In this document: positions 26,849 to 35,886 of the stretch, one piece after another
How the letters are laid out: every line of letters begins with the position of its first letter
Position numbering within the stretch: position 1 is the first letter of the stretch
Source: Janthinobacterium sp. CG3
GTDB lineage: Bacteria; Pseudomonadota; Gammaproteobacteria; Burkholderiales; Burkholderiaceae_D
Direction: 5' to 3'
Assembly: GCF_000344615.1 (NCBI RefSeq)
Contig: NZ_KB467824.1
Coordinates: forward strand, 4,660,461-4,724,460
Length of the DNA: 64,000 bases
Program-made: the position numbers and the translations under genes
The notes under the pieces: model-generated
What the model was told of the DNA's origin: nothing
Database searches by the model: none
What the model saw: the letters and a program-made list of their open reading frames with translations, nothing else

Positions 26849-27397
26849 TCAAGCCGCCTCGGCGCGGTTCGGAATCAGCATCAACAAGTCGGTCGGGCCG
26901 ACGTCGACGCCGGCCTGCGACAGCAGGGTCGTGGCTTGGCCGCGGTGGTGGGTCTGGTGGTTGAAGAAATGCATCAGCAGGCTGAAAAAATCCCGCTCGA
27001 AGGCGTCGCCCTTGATGTTGGAATAGCGCAGCGCATGATCGAGGTCGGCTTCGCTCAGCGCACCGGCCCATTCGACGATGACGGCGTCGAGCCACTGCCG
27101 GTATTGCGCCAGCGCGTCAAAGTCCGGGAACAGCAGCTGGCTCAGTCCGGCGGGTTGCGCCAATTGCCGCACCGGCTCCAGCGCCGCGAACGTGGCCGGA
27201 TGGCTGGCGGCGAAGCGCCGCAGCCAGATCGTGTCGCCGGCCGCGATGTGGTTCAGGGTGCCGAACAGGGAGCCGAAAAAAGCCTTCCTGTCGGCGCCCA
27301 GTCCGGCGTCCGGCAAGGTCCTGGCCGCCGCATAGACCTTGGCGTTCATCCACTGGTTGTACTCGGCCATCAGGCAAACATGGTTGGTGCGGCTCAC
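26849..27397 (-). CDS. DinB family protein
   Basis: 182 residues. The start is taken as GTG 27397 because GGGGGAG lies 6 nt upstream; ATG at 27370 is the alternative. A four-helix DinB/YfiT-fold protein with the metal-type histidines in GTLNHIAAGD and MHFFNHQTHHRGQATTLL. Members are putative metal-dependent enzymes, often damage- or thiol-related; this one's activity is unknown. Convergent with the upstream channel-like gene (19-bp gap). Confidence 0.85.
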   Translation of the reverse strand: MSRTNHVCLMAEYNQWMNAKVYAAARTLPDAGLGADRKAFFGSLFGTLNHIAAGDTIWLRRFAASHPATFAALEPVRQLAQPAGLSQLLFPDFDALAQYRQWLDAVIVEWAGALSEADLDHALRYSNIKGDAFERDFFSLLMHFFNHQTHHRGQATTLLSQAGVDVGPTDLLMLIPNRAEAA

Positions 27398-27465
27398 GGC
27401 GTTCTCCCCCGGCGCTATTGGATGATGCGCGGAGAAATATTATACCGTCGCCGCAAGCGGCGGCG

Positions 27466-28062
27466 CTACAGCGTCTTGGCGAACGCGCGCACGCCGGCCA
27501 GCAGCATTTCCACCGCCATCGCCGTCAATATCAGCCCCATCAGGCGTTCGAACGCCGTCATCACCTGCGGGCCTAGCGCCCGTTGCAGCCGCTCGGCGCT
27601 GAGGAAGACGGCCAGCCAGACGGCGGCCACGGCGGTGAGCGCCGCCACATGCGCCATCACGTCGCGCATCTCGTGCGATGAAAACAGCAGCACCGTGGCC
27701 AGCGCCGACGGCCCCGCCAGCGCGGGAATGGCCAGCGGCACGATGAAGGGTTCGCCCTCCAGGTCGGCGTCGCCGTTGCCGCCCGCTTGAGGGAACACCA
27801 TGCGCATGGCGATCAGGAACAGGATCACGCTGCCGCCGATGCGCAGCGCCACTTCCGACAGTTGCATCGCCGCCAGCAGGTGGCGGCCGAAGAACATAAA
27901 CAGCAGCAGCACGACGAAGGCGATCAGGCATTCGCGCACCACCACGCGCCAGCGCCGCGCCGGCGCCACCTTGGACAGCGCATTGACGAACAGCGGCACG
28001 TTGCCGAAGGGATCGGTCACCAGCAGCAGCAGGATGAAGGTCTGGAAAAAATTCTGGGTCAT
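27466..28062 (-). CDS. MarC family integral membrane protein
   Basis: 198 residues from ATG 28062 (MTQNFFQTFILLLLVTDPFGNVP, the standard MarC/UPF0056 N-terminus). It has six predicted membrane segments, with LVTDPFGNVPLFVNAL and LAIPALAGPSALATVLL as family motifs. An inner-membrane protein of unknown transport role; despite the name, members are not multidrug pumps. An upstream in-frame extension (to 28122) is basic and unlike the family. A GC-rich hairpin, GCCGC-AA-GCGGC, follows the stop. Confidence 0.88.
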   Translation of the reverse strand: MTQNFFQTFILLLLVTDPFGNVPLFVNALSKVAPARRWRVVVRECLIAFVVLLLFMFFGRHLLAAMQLSEVALRIGGSVILFLIAMRMVFPQAGGNGDADLEGEPFIVPLAIPALAGPSALATVLLFSSHEMRDVMAHVAALTAVAAVWLAVFLSAERLQRALGPQVMTAFERLMGLILTAMAVEMLLAGVRAFAKTL

Positions 28063-28289
28063 GGCGCGTGCCTTTTTGCGGCGGGACAGCGTGGAACGGG
28101 TCGAATTATTACCATCCGACAAGAATCACGATGATAGCAAACCGGCGCCGGCGGCGGCCGCAAAAGTGCGCGGCGGCGCGAAAAAAGCGCCGCCGCCGCG
28201 CGGCCGGGCGGTTTACGCTACGCTACACCGCTTCGATGCTTTTTTCGCCAGCGCGCTGGCGCTGGCGGACATCCACCAAGGAGTTGTAG

Positions 28290-28619
28290 ATGCAGATGTC
28301 AGATATCCCGTTCGGCGTGACGGATTGGTCGCAGATTGAGCGAACCGAGCACAAAGGCGACAGCGGCATGGCCTATTGGCGCACCCGCAAATTCGGCCCG
28401 ATCCGCGTGCGCATGGTCGAATACACGCCCGGCTATCTGGCCGACCACTGGTGCGTCAAGGGCCACGTGCTGTTGTGCACGGCGGGCGAGTTGCATACCG
28501 AACTGGAAGACGGCCGCACCTTCCTGCTCAAGGCCGGCATGAGCTACCAGGTGGCCGACGACGCCGAGCCGCACCGCTCCTTCACCGCGACCGGCGCGAC
28601 GCTGTTCATCGTCGACTGA
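28290..28619 (+). CDS. small cupin-fold protein (DHCW-motif type)
   Basis: 109 residues from ATG 28290 with GGAG 6 nt upstream. A compact single-domain cupin: ADHWCVKGHVLLCTAGELHTEL has the DHWC motif of the 'DHCW motif cupin fold' group, and DAEPHRSFTATGATLFIVD is the second cupin strand set. Function unknown; possibly a metal- or sugar-binding enzyme. Stand-alone, divergent from marC. Confidence 0.82.
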   Translation: MQMSDIPFGVTDWSQIERTEHKGDSGMAYWRTRKFGPIRVRMVEYTPGYLADHWCVKGHVLLCTAGELHTELEDGRTFLLKAGMSYQVADDAEPHRSFTATGATLFIVD

Positions 28620-28764
28620 GTCCGTGCGCCGGGTTGCCGCCCGCATCCACTTACGGCGTGTGGCTGGCTTGGGGCATATGGGCCGTCCGCCCCACCCTGT
28701 GGTTATCCCCACCGGAGGGCGCGCGGCGCAGGCGCAACGGCGCGCCCGCGCGCCGCCAGGGCGG

Positions 28765-28941
28765 CTAAAACGCCTGCGCCGCCTGGGCCGCCGACACGCG
28801 GCCTTTCACCTCGTTGCGGTATTTCGCCTTGGCGGTGGCCTTCTTGACCGCTTCCCTGGCGATGTTGTCCTGCTTGATGCGTTTCTTTTCCTGCTTGCTG
28901 CGGTGCTGGGCGATATCCTTGTTGCCGATGCGGTTGGTCAT
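28765..28941 (-). CDS. small basic protein, 58 aa
   Basis: A short gene read on the minus strand: ATG 28941 (MTNRIGNKDIAQHRSKQEKK) to TAG 28765-28767, preceded by a strong AGGAG 5 nt before the ATG. The product is very Lys/Arg/Gln/Ala-rich (KKRIKQDNIAREAVKKATAK), has no cysteine or membrane segment, and is probably helical. The ribosome site and the protein-like codons argue for a real gene. I do not recognise it; a nucleic-acid- or ribosome-associated role is only a guess. Confidence 0.65.
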   Translation of the reverse strand: MTNRIGNKDIAQHRSKQEKKRIKQDNIAREAVKKATAKAKYRNEVKGRVSAAQAAQAF

Positions 28942-29027
28942 GGTGTTCTCCTATTTACGGTCGCGAAAGCCACATCATCGCTGCGCGCAGGCAAGCCAAC
29001 CGTGCGCTATCGCACGCTTCGCCGCTT

Positions 29028-30194
29028 CTAGTGCGCCGCCGCGGCAAGCAGCGCCTGCCAGGCGACGCTCCAGTCGATGCGCTCCTGCTCCAGGCGCAGC
29101 TGGTGCCGCCAGCGGTGCAGTTTCAGGCCGGTATAGACGGCGTGCTCGTCGGGCGTGAGCCCGGTCAGCGTGGTCGCCGGGTGCGGCGTTTTTTCATCCG
29201 TCCACAGCGCCGCGAAGCGGTGCAGGGTGGCCTCGTCCATGAGGACCGAGCGCAGCTGCGGCAAATGGCCCCGGGCCCGCTGCAGGATCGCGTAGCCGTG
29301 GGTGTCGATGTCGCCCCAATACAGGCAGCGCGCCTGCGCGATCCACGGCAGTTGCGCCAACAGGTCGACGCCGTAGCCGAGCGCCATGAAGACCAGCGCG
29401 CCCGGAATGTCGGCCAACGCCAGGCCGGTTTGCAGGTTTTCGACGACCAGCACGAGCGTCGGCTTCAGGTCGAGGCGGGCCAATTCGTCGACCGGCGCGG
29501 TGACGTCGCCCAGGCCGCCGAGCCGGGCGCGCAGCGCCGGGTCCAGCACGCGCATGCGTAGCTGCGCGGGCGGCTTTTGCAAACCGCACAGGGCGTAAAA
29601 ATCGGCGCCGTCGGCCGGCGCGCCGCGCATTGCCGCGACCAGTTCGAGCAGCGCGCCCTTGCGCGACTCCAGCCATTTGCTGTCCAGGCCGGCCACCGGC
29701 AATTGGCGCGGGTACAGGCCGGAGCGCGGGTTGGCCTCGATCCAGGCGAGCATGTCGAGCAGGCGCTGGAAGTCGGCCTCGGCATAGTCCGCCAGCGTCG
29801 CGAACTGGCGCGGCAGGCGCCGCGCCAGCACCGGCCAGCGCGCCGCCAGCACTTGCCGGCGCCTGGCGGCGCGGTCCCAGCGCTCCTGCTCGCCGATCCA
29901 CAGGGCGGCCTGCTCGGGACCGTGCACGGTGAGGGTGGCGGGCAGGCGCTGGGTGCCGAGCACCTTCCACTGCCGCTCGCACCAGCGCAGCTCGCCCGCG
30001 CCCCGCCACGCCCCCCAGGCGGCTACCCAGGCGCGCACCGCCTCGACCTGGCGCAGCGCGGCCGCCTCGGTCGGCGCGCCAAGCGCGATGTCGAGCGGCC
30101 AGCCGGCCGCGCCGGCGTCGTCCGCCAGCCAGTCGCGGTGCATGGCGTCGAAGCGGCGCGCCAGCAACTGGCGCACGTCAGCGGGCAGCTTCAT
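29028..30194 (-). CDS. jetD: Wadjet system protein JetD (DUF3322/DUF2220, Toprim-type nuclease)
   Basis: 388 residues. The N-terminal half is DUF3322-like and the C-terminal half DUF2220. The Toprim-type acidic residues are visible in LVLVVENLQTG (Glu) and LYWGDIDTHGYAIL (DxD), the metal-binding site of the plasmid-cleaving nuclease. HPATTLTGLTPDE near the C-terminus is also typical. Wadjet JetD cuts circular DNA after loop extrusion by the JetABC SMC complex. It overlaps jetC by 17 bp, the last gene of the leftward jetA-B-C-D operon. Confidence 0.92.
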   Translation of the reverse strand: MKLPADVRQLLARRFDAMHRDWLADDAGAAGWPLDIALGAPTEAAALRQVEAVRAWVAAWGAWRGAGELRWCERQWKVLGTQRLPATLTVHGPEQAALWIGEQERWDRAARRRQVLAARWPVLARRLPRQFATLADYAEADFQRLLDMLAWIEANPRSGLYPRQLPVAGLDSKWLESRKGALLELVAAMRGAPADGADFYALCGLQKPPAQLRMRVLDPALRARLGGLGDVTAPVDELARLDLKPTLVLVVENLQTGLALADIPGALVFMALGYGVDLLAQLPWIAQARCLYWGDIDTHGYAILQRARGHLPQLRSVLMDEATLHRFAALWTDEKTPHPATTLTGLTPDEHAVYTGLKLHRWRHQLRLEQERIDWSVAWQALLAAAAH

Positions 30195-33100
30195 GGGAGG
30201 CCTCGTCGCGGGTTTGTTGCGGCAGCCGCAGGCGCTGGCGCTGGTCGTCGTATTCGATCATCAGGACGCCGGAGACGCGCCGGTCGCGGATGTCGACAAA
30301 GCAGGCGCCGCCGATGAACGGCTCCAGCGTCATCACCGACTTCAGCGGCGTGGCGACGATCATCTGGAAGCCGAAGTTGGCGAAGATGTTCATCGCCAGC
30401 GCGGTGAACTCGTTGTCGGCCTTGTCGAAGGCTTCGTCGAGCACCACCGGGGCGTAGATCGGCATGCCGTAGTCGCTGCCGCCGAGCTGGTAGCGCAGCG
30501 CCGCGGCCAGGCAGGTCGTCGCCAGCTTCTGGCGCTGGCCGCCCGACTTGCCGGCGCCGCTGCGGTAGACCTCGACCTCGGCGCCGCCCTCGTCGAGCTC
30601 GCGGCCGATGAATTCGACGTGCAGGCGCACGTCGAGCACCGCCTCGCGCCAGCGGCGCTGCTCCGGCTCCTGGCTGGCCAGCCGGTCGACCAGGCGGCGC
30701 AGCGCGACGAAGCGCGCCTCGGCGAATTGCGCGTCGTCGCTCCAGGCGTGGCTGAGCGCGCGCTGGATGTCCTGCTTGAACTCGCGCACCTCCGGCAACT
30801 GGCGGTCGCTGGGCTGGATGTGCAGGTAGGTGCGCTGGTCGGCGCTCTGGTTGAAGGGCACCTGGCGCAGGCTTTCGTTGACCATGTCCATGCGCTCCAG
30901 AATGGCCTTGCGGGCGTCGTTCAGGTAGGTCGACAGCGCCGCCAGGTTCTGGTTGCTCTGGTTTTGCAGCAGTTCGAAAAAGCGCTGCTCGTGCGCCGGC
31001 AGGCCGTCCGTTTCCAGGCGCGCCAGCTTGGCGAAGAAGTCCGCGGCGGCGCCCACGGCCGCGTCCAGGCCGTCCGAATCGGCCTGCCATTTTTGGATGA
31101 AGGCGGCGAACTGGGCTTCGACGAATTTTTCGCAGACGGCGATGTCGCGGTTCAGCGCCTCGATGTCGGCGTGGAGGGCCTTGCCGACGGCGCGGTCGGC
31201 GTTGTCGAGGTTGCGCAGGCGCAGCGGCTCGTCCAGCGCGGCGTAGCGCTGGTCCAGGCCCTGGCGCTGGTGCGGCGTCGGCGCCACCAGGCTGTCGTCC
31301 TGCTGCAGTTTTTCCAACTGCTGGCGGTGGTCGTTGATCTGGCGCTGGCAAGCCTTCTGGTCGGCGATGCTGTCGCGCAGGCTCGCTTCGGCTTTCACCA
31401 CCAGTTCGCGCTGTTCGGCCAGCTGCGCGTCGATGCGCTGCAGGACCGCGTTGCCTTCGCGCGCGCTCCTGAGTTGGCGCTCGAGCGCGGCGATGCGTTC
31501 GGCCAGCGGCAGCACGTCGACCTCCTGCCACTGCAGGTTGACCAGCGTCTGGCATTTGAGGATGCGCGCGCCGCTTTGCGTGCGCTGCTGGCGCAGGCTG
31601 TCGAGCTGCGCCTGCAGGCCGGCGACGGTGGCTTGCAGGTCGCGGTTTTGCTGCTCGTAGATGGCGAGTTTTTCGCGGTTGTCGAAACCCAGCAGCCAGA
31701 ATTGGCGCGCGTCGACGCTGCTGCGGTCGTCCTTTTCGTGGCGCGAGCGGCTGTGCTTGACCTGGCCCTCGCGCGTCAGCGCGCGCTCGCTGGCGGCGCG
31801 CAAGGCCTTGATGGAATCGACGCAGTCGTAGTCGAAGCGCTGGCGCAGCTCGGCCTGCAGCCAAGCGGCGTAGTTGCCCTGCTTGACGTTGAGCTTGAGG
31901 ACCAGGGAGTTGGCGCGCAGCGGGCGCGCCTGCGCCGCCTCGGCGCGGCCGGTGCGGAAGTACACCAGGCGCCGGCCCAGGTTGACGCCGTTGATGTGGT
32001 TGGCCAGCGCGCCGTAGTGGTCCTCGTCGACCAGGATGGCCAGCGCGAAGCCGTGCAGCACGCGCTCGACGGCGCCGCGCCACGGCGCCTCGTCCGGCTT
32101 CACCTCCACCAGTTCGCCGACGAAGGGCAGGGCGGCCTCGGCCACGCCGATGGCGCTGGCGATGTCGCGCCGCAGCGCGATCATCGGCGCCGGGATGTTG
32201 GACGGCTGGCGCCGCAGCGAGGCGATTTCCTGCGCCACCGCCGCGCGGGCGTTCTCGGCCTCGGTCCTGGCGCGGTCCAGCACCAATATTTCCTCCTGTC
32301 CGGCGTCGCCGCGGCTCCAGTCGTCGATCTCCCGGCGCGCCGTGCCGAGCAGCTCGGCGAAACCCTGCGGCGCGCTGGGGAAGGTCCAGCCCAGCGCCTT
32401 GCTCGCCTCCACCGCCTGGGTGCGCCTGCGCATGCGTTCCACTCGCTGGCTTTCCAGCGCGCTCTTTTCGTTTTCCCAGTGCTCGATCTGGTCGCCGCCG
32501 GCCTCGCGGCGCTGGTACTCCAGGTCGCGCAACGCCGCGGTCCGGTTGTCCAGCACGCCCTGGCGGTGCTGGGTCTGGCCGTCCAGCCCGTGCGCCTCGA
32601 CGTCGAGGGCGGCCAGGTACGCGGTCAGCAGCTCGACGCGGCGCTGCTCGCGGTAGCCGTTCATGCCGGCGCGCAGTTCCTCCAGGGCGTTGCGCCGCAA
32701 CTGCAGCGACTGCATCTGCTGGTGCCGCTGGCGCGCCGGCGCCAGCGTCTGCACCTGCTCGCGCGCCGTCACCACCGCCTGGTGCGCCGCGTTCAGTTCG
32801 CCGAACTCGCTGACCAGGCGCTCGGCCACGTCGAAGGTTTCCGGCTTGTCGAGCATGAAGTCGCGCAGGAAGGTGTTCAGGTCGCCCAGGTTCTTGGCCG
32901 ACTGGGTCTTGTGCAGCAGGCGCAGCGCCATGTCGCTGTCGATGCCGAGCAGGCGGCAGAAGCGCTCGCAATACGGGCGGAACTCGTCGCGCGCGAAGGC
33001 GTCGGGGAAGGCCAGCTTGAGCTTGCGCACGTCGAAGTTGTTGGCGCCGAAGTCGCCCAGTTCGCGCAGGTCGAAGGGGCGCTCGAAGACCAGGAAATAG

Positions 33101-33555
33101 CGCTTGACGTCGGTGTTGCCGTTGCTGTTGCCGCGCAACCAGAACAACTGCACCAGCGCGACCTCGTGTCCGAGCGCGTTACGGTAGTTCAGCGCCAGCG
33201 CCGACCAGGTGGTGCCGGCGCGCAGGTAGCGCGTGGCGTATTCGCCGGACGCGGCGTCGCTCTGCGCCGCCCAGGCGCCGCGGACGTAGCTGACCAGGTT
33301 GCGGTCGCGCCCGGCGCGGTCGGCCTCGCGCGCGGCGGCGTTGAAGTCGATCCAGCGCGGCGGCACCAGCAGCGCCGAAAAGGCGTCCAGCAGCGTCGAC
33401 TTGCCGGCGCCGGAGCGGCCGACGATGAGGAAGCCGCGCTCGCTGATGGGCACGTCGTGCAGATCGGAGAAGGTGCCCCAGTTGTACACCTGCAGGCGGG
33501 CCATGCGGAATTGCTGGCGCGCCAACAGCAGCGCCGGGCGTGGATCCTGGTTCAT
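30178..33555 (-). CDS. jetC: Wadjet system SMC-like ATPase JetC (MukB/SbcC-like)
   Basis: 1125 residues from ATG 33555. Walker A is GRSGAGKS (46-53); the ABC signature is in SGAGKSGGQRQKLATT and Walker B in APVVLDEAFDKADNEF near the C-terminus. Between them are ~700 residues of coiled coil with a hinge-like globular section around residues 480-600. This is the SMC motor that extrudes DNA loops and recognises small circular plasmids. A 4-bp ATGA overlap joins it to jetB, and the 3' end overlaps jetD. The large plus-strand open frame across it is an antisense shadow. Confidence 0.93.
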   Translation of the reverse strand: MNQDPRPALLLARQQFRMARLQVYNWGTFSDLHDVPISERGFLIVGRSGAGKSTLLDAFSALLVPPRWIDFNAAAREADRAGRDRNLVSYVRGAWAAQSDAASGEYATRYLRAGTTWSALALNYRNALGHEVALVQLFWLRGNSNGNTDVKRYFLVFERPFDLRELGDFGANNFDVRKLKLAFPDAFARDEFRPYCERFCRLLGIDSDMALRLLHKTQSAKNLGDLNTFLRDFMLDKPETFDVAERLVSEFGELNAAHQAVVTAREQVQTLAPARQRHQQMQSLQLRRNALEELRAGMNGYREQRRVELLTAYLAALDVEAHGLDGQTQHRQGVLDNRTAALRDLEYQRREAGGDQIEHWENEKSALESQRVERMRRRTQAVEASKALGWTFPSAPQGFAELLGTARREIDDWSRGDAGQEEILVLDRARTEAENARAAVAQEIASLRRQPSNIPAPMIALRRDIASAIGVAEAALPFVGELVEVKPDEAPWRGAVERVLHGFALAILVDEDHYGALANHINGVNLGRRLVYFRTGRAEAAQARPLRANSLVLKLNVKQGNYAAWLQAELRQRFDYDCVDSIKALRAASERALTREGQVKHSRSRHEKDDRSSVDARQFWLLGFDNREKLAIYEQQNRDLQATVAGLQAQLDSLRQQRTQSGARILKCQTLVNLQWQEVDVLPLAERIAALERQLRSAREGNAVLQRIDAQLAEQRELVVKAEASLRDSIADQKACQRQINDHRQQLEKLQQDDSLVAPTPHQRQGLDQRYAALDEPLRLRNLDNADRAVGKALHADIEALNRDIAVCEKFVEAQFAAFIQKWQADSDGLDAAVGAAADFFAKLARLETDGLPAHEQRFFELLQNQSNQNLAALSTYLNDARKAILERMDMVNESLRQVPFNQSADQRTYLHIQPSDRQLPEVREFKQDIQRALSHAWSDDAQFAEARFVALRRLVDRLASQEPEQRRWREAVLDVRLHVEFIGRELDEGGAEVEVYRSGAGKSGGQRQKLATTCLAAALRYQLGGSDYGMPIYAPVVLDEAFDKADNEFTALAMNIFANFGFQMIVATPLKSVMTLEPFIGGACFVDIRDRRVSGVLMIEYDDQRQRLRLPQQTRDEASHEAAR

Positions 33556-34292
33556 TGTTCGTCCCCGTCCTCGTCCGCCGGCGGCTGGCGCGCCGGCGCG
33601 GCCGCGTCGCCCGCCGCCATGCGCTGGTACAGGCCCGTCAGCGTCTGGATCTCCTCGGCCGAGAACAACAGCTTGAGCGTCGGCGAGATCTCGTAGCGGT
33701 CCTCGCTGCCGCGTATCTTCTGCACGAAGTTGTGCTTCTTGACCTTTTCCAGCGAGGCGTGGACGCGCTTGGCGAAGCCGGCCCGGTCGGTGCTGGCGGC
33801 GCGTTCGTACAGCGTCATGTTGTCGGTGATGTCGTCGAGCGAGACGACGGCGCGGTCGCCGTGCGAATCGGCCTGGGTCAGGCGCTGGCGCAGGTACAGC
33901 AGCAGGATCGAGTCGATGAAGGTGAGCTGGGCGCGGCGCAGCAGCAGCGGCACCTCCAGGTCGCCGGTGTCGGCCTGGCGCGTGAAGGCGACCTGCGCGT
34001 CGCGGTCGATCACCAGGTCGAGGAACAGCTCGGCGAGGCGGCGCCGCACCACCACCTCGTCGCGCAGCAGCACCGGCCACAGCTTGGCGTGGCGGCGCCC
34101 GTCCAGCGCCGGGCCGGACAGCAGTTGCACCAGCGCGCGCCGCGTGTCGAGCGACAGTTCGCCGCTGTCGCCCATGAACAGCGCGGTGGTCGGCGGCGCG
34201 CCCTCGGCGCACGGCGCCGCGGCGGCCGCCGCCTGCGCGCTCGCGGCGCTAGCCGCGGTGGCGTCGTCTTGGTGCTGCTCAGGCCAGTTCAT
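33552..34292 (-). CDS. jetB: Wadjet system protein JetB (DUF4194, MukE-like)
   Basis: 246 residues. DUF4194, the winged-helix MukE-like KITE subunit: LFLDLVIDRDAQVAFTRQAD, RRAQLTFIDSILLLYLRQRL and KKHNFVQKIRGSEDRYEISP are characteristic. The first ~40 residues are Ala-rich and low-complexity. It sits between kleisin JetA and SMC JetC and bridges them in the complex. It overlaps jetA by 14 bp and jetC by 4 bp, indicating tight translational coupling. Confidence 0.9.
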   Translation of the reverse strand: MNWPEQHQDDATAASAASAQAAAAAAPCAEGAPPTTALFMGDSGELSLDTRRALVQLLSGPALDGRRHAKLWPVLLRDEVVVRRRLAELFLDLVIDRDAQVAFTRQADTGDLEVPLLLRRAQLTFIDSILLLYLRQRLTQADSHGDRAVVSLDDITDNMTLYERAASTDRAGFAKRVHASLEKVKKHNFVQKIRGSEDRYEISPTLKLLFSAEEIQTLTGLYQRMAAGDAAAPARQPPADEDGDEQ

Positions 34293-35739
34293 CGGCGCGT
34301 TCCCTCAAAAAATACACCACCGGTATGCGTGCGCTGCGGCGGCACTCGTCGGCGCCGGTCCACGCCACCGTTTCGCTGTTCGCGGCGAGCTCGCCGTGGC
34401 GGCTGCCCAGGGCCAGCAGGCCCAGCACGCTGCCCAGCCCCTGCGCGGCGGGGAACGCCAGCAGCACGTCGGCCACCGACGCCTGCGAGCGCAGCGCCAG
34501 CACCGCGCGCACGTTCGCCTTCAGCGTGCGGAAGTCGATCTCCGATTGCGCCACCAGCTCGCCGACCGATTCCAGGTCGATGGGCGCGGCGTCGCCGTCG
34601 ACCATGCGCGCCGGCAGCGCCTGCAGCGCCGGGTCGTGCAGCAGCCATTGCGACAGCGAGCGCAGGCTGCTGCTGGTCAGCGCCAGGGTGTAGTGGAGCG
34701 TCTCGGTCGCCTTGACCTCGTCCTTGAGGGCCAGCGCGGCGCGCTGCGCCTGGCGCAGCAACTGGCTCAGGCGGCGCTGCTCGAGGAACTCGCGGCTTTG
34801 CACGAAATGCTTCAGGCTGCGCGCGAACGACTGCAGCACGTCGTGCACCATGCCGCCCTGTTCGAGCAGGGTGCGGGTCAGGCGCAGCAGGAAGCGGCGC
34901 TCCTTGGCGTCGAGGCCGGCGACGAACGGGCGCGACATCAGCTGGTCGAGCGCCTGCTCCAGCGTGGCCGATTGCTCGGGGTCGGTGAGCAGGCGCCAGA
35001 ACGCCGAAAAGGTGCGCCCGGCCTCGCTCTCGCCGATCAGGTCGATGCCGGCGAAGAGCGAGTCGAGCACGTCGCCGCGGTTGCCGTCGTTGTCCATGAT
35101 GCGCTCGCGCAGATCGCGGTTGAGCTGTTCGAACTGGTCGCGCACGCGGCGGAAGTCGCCGGCCAGGCCGTCGGCCAGCGTGATGATCTCGCGCGTGCGC
35201 TCGAGCGCGGCGGCCTCGGGCAGCACGCGCAGCACGCCGTGCTCGATGTCGGCGATTTCGCGCTCGATGCGCCGCTGCTCGGCGCGCAGGCGGGCGATGC
35301 GGCTGGCCTTGTCGGCGTTGGTGTCGTCGGACAGGCGCGCGAGCGCGTCGATGACCAGGCCGAGGCGGCTCTCGGTGGCGGCCGCGTGCGGCTTGGCCAG
35401 CCCGGAGACGAAGCGCAGCGCCTCGATGGTCGAGGTGGCCAACTGGTACTCCTCCTCGGCCGCGCCGGCCGGGAAGCGCCGCTCCAGGTGGCCCTCGGCG
35501 AGCCAGCCGGCGACGTAGGCCTGGGCCGTCTGCGGCCAGTCCTCGCCGAGGTTGCGCAGGCGCTCGAGCTCGCGCTCGATGCGCTCGTGGAAGATCGACG
35601 CCGGCAGGTTGCGCTCGGCGTCGTACAGATGCGTTTGCAGCAGCCCCATCACCGTCGGCCCGTTGGCCGAGGCGAGCAGGCGCCACAGCGGCTGCGCGCG
35701 CATGCGCCGGTAGGTGGCCAGGGTCTTGTCTGCTTTCAT
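34279..35739 (-). CDS. jetA: Wadjet system protein JetA (DUF3375, MukF-like kleisin)
   Basis: 486 residues, DUF3375: TYRRMRAQPLWRLLASANGP at the N-terminus, the long helical middle (IARLRAEQRRIEREIADIEH) and the C-terminal SALAVA-like WHTH-type segment AVLALRSQASVADVLLAFPA. It corresponds to the kleisin-type subunit of the type I Wadjet complex. First gene of the jetABCD operon; ATG at 35739. An ATTCTA (TAGAAT on the minus strand) at 35808-35813 could be its -10, but no clear -35 is seen. Confidence 0.9.
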   Translation of the reverse strand: MKADKTLATYRRMRAQPLWRLLASANGPTVMGLLQTHLYDAERNLPASIFHERIERELERLRNLGEDWPQTAQAYVAGWLAEGHLERRFPAGAAEEEYQLATSTIEALRFVSGLAKPHAAATESRLGLVIDALARLSDDTNADKASRIARLRAEQRRIEREIADIEHGVLRVLPEAAALERTREIITLADGLAGDFRRVRDQFEQLNRDLRERIMDNDGNRGDVLDSLFAGIDLIGESEAGRTFSAFWRLLTDPEQSATLEQALDQLMSRPFVAGLDAKERRFLLRLTRTLLEQGGMVHDVLQSFARSLKHFVQSREFLEQRRLSQLLRQAQRAALALKDEVKATETLHYTLALTSSSLRSLSQWLLHDPALQALPARMVDGDAAPIDLESVGELVAQSEIDFRTLKANVRAVLALRSQASVADVLLAFPAAQGLGSVLGLLALGSRHGELAANSETVAWTGADECRRSARIPVVYFLRERADELA

Positions 35740-35886
35740 GGAATCGTCGAGTGTGTGGGGGCCGGCGGCGGCCGCGCGCCGGGTGGGCGACAGCGGTCGC
35801 TAGGCGCATTCTACCCCAGCGGCCGCGCGCGCAGAGGCGCGCTGGATGTGCCGGTCCCGGTGTCGATAGCACCCGGCTGCGCGGCC

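Noticed and set aside
29929..33696. Plus-strand 1255-codon open frame
   Set aside because: Antisense to jetC and jetD; composition is Gln/Arg/Val/Ala-rich shadow text, no domain, while the minus strand has complete Wadjet genes.
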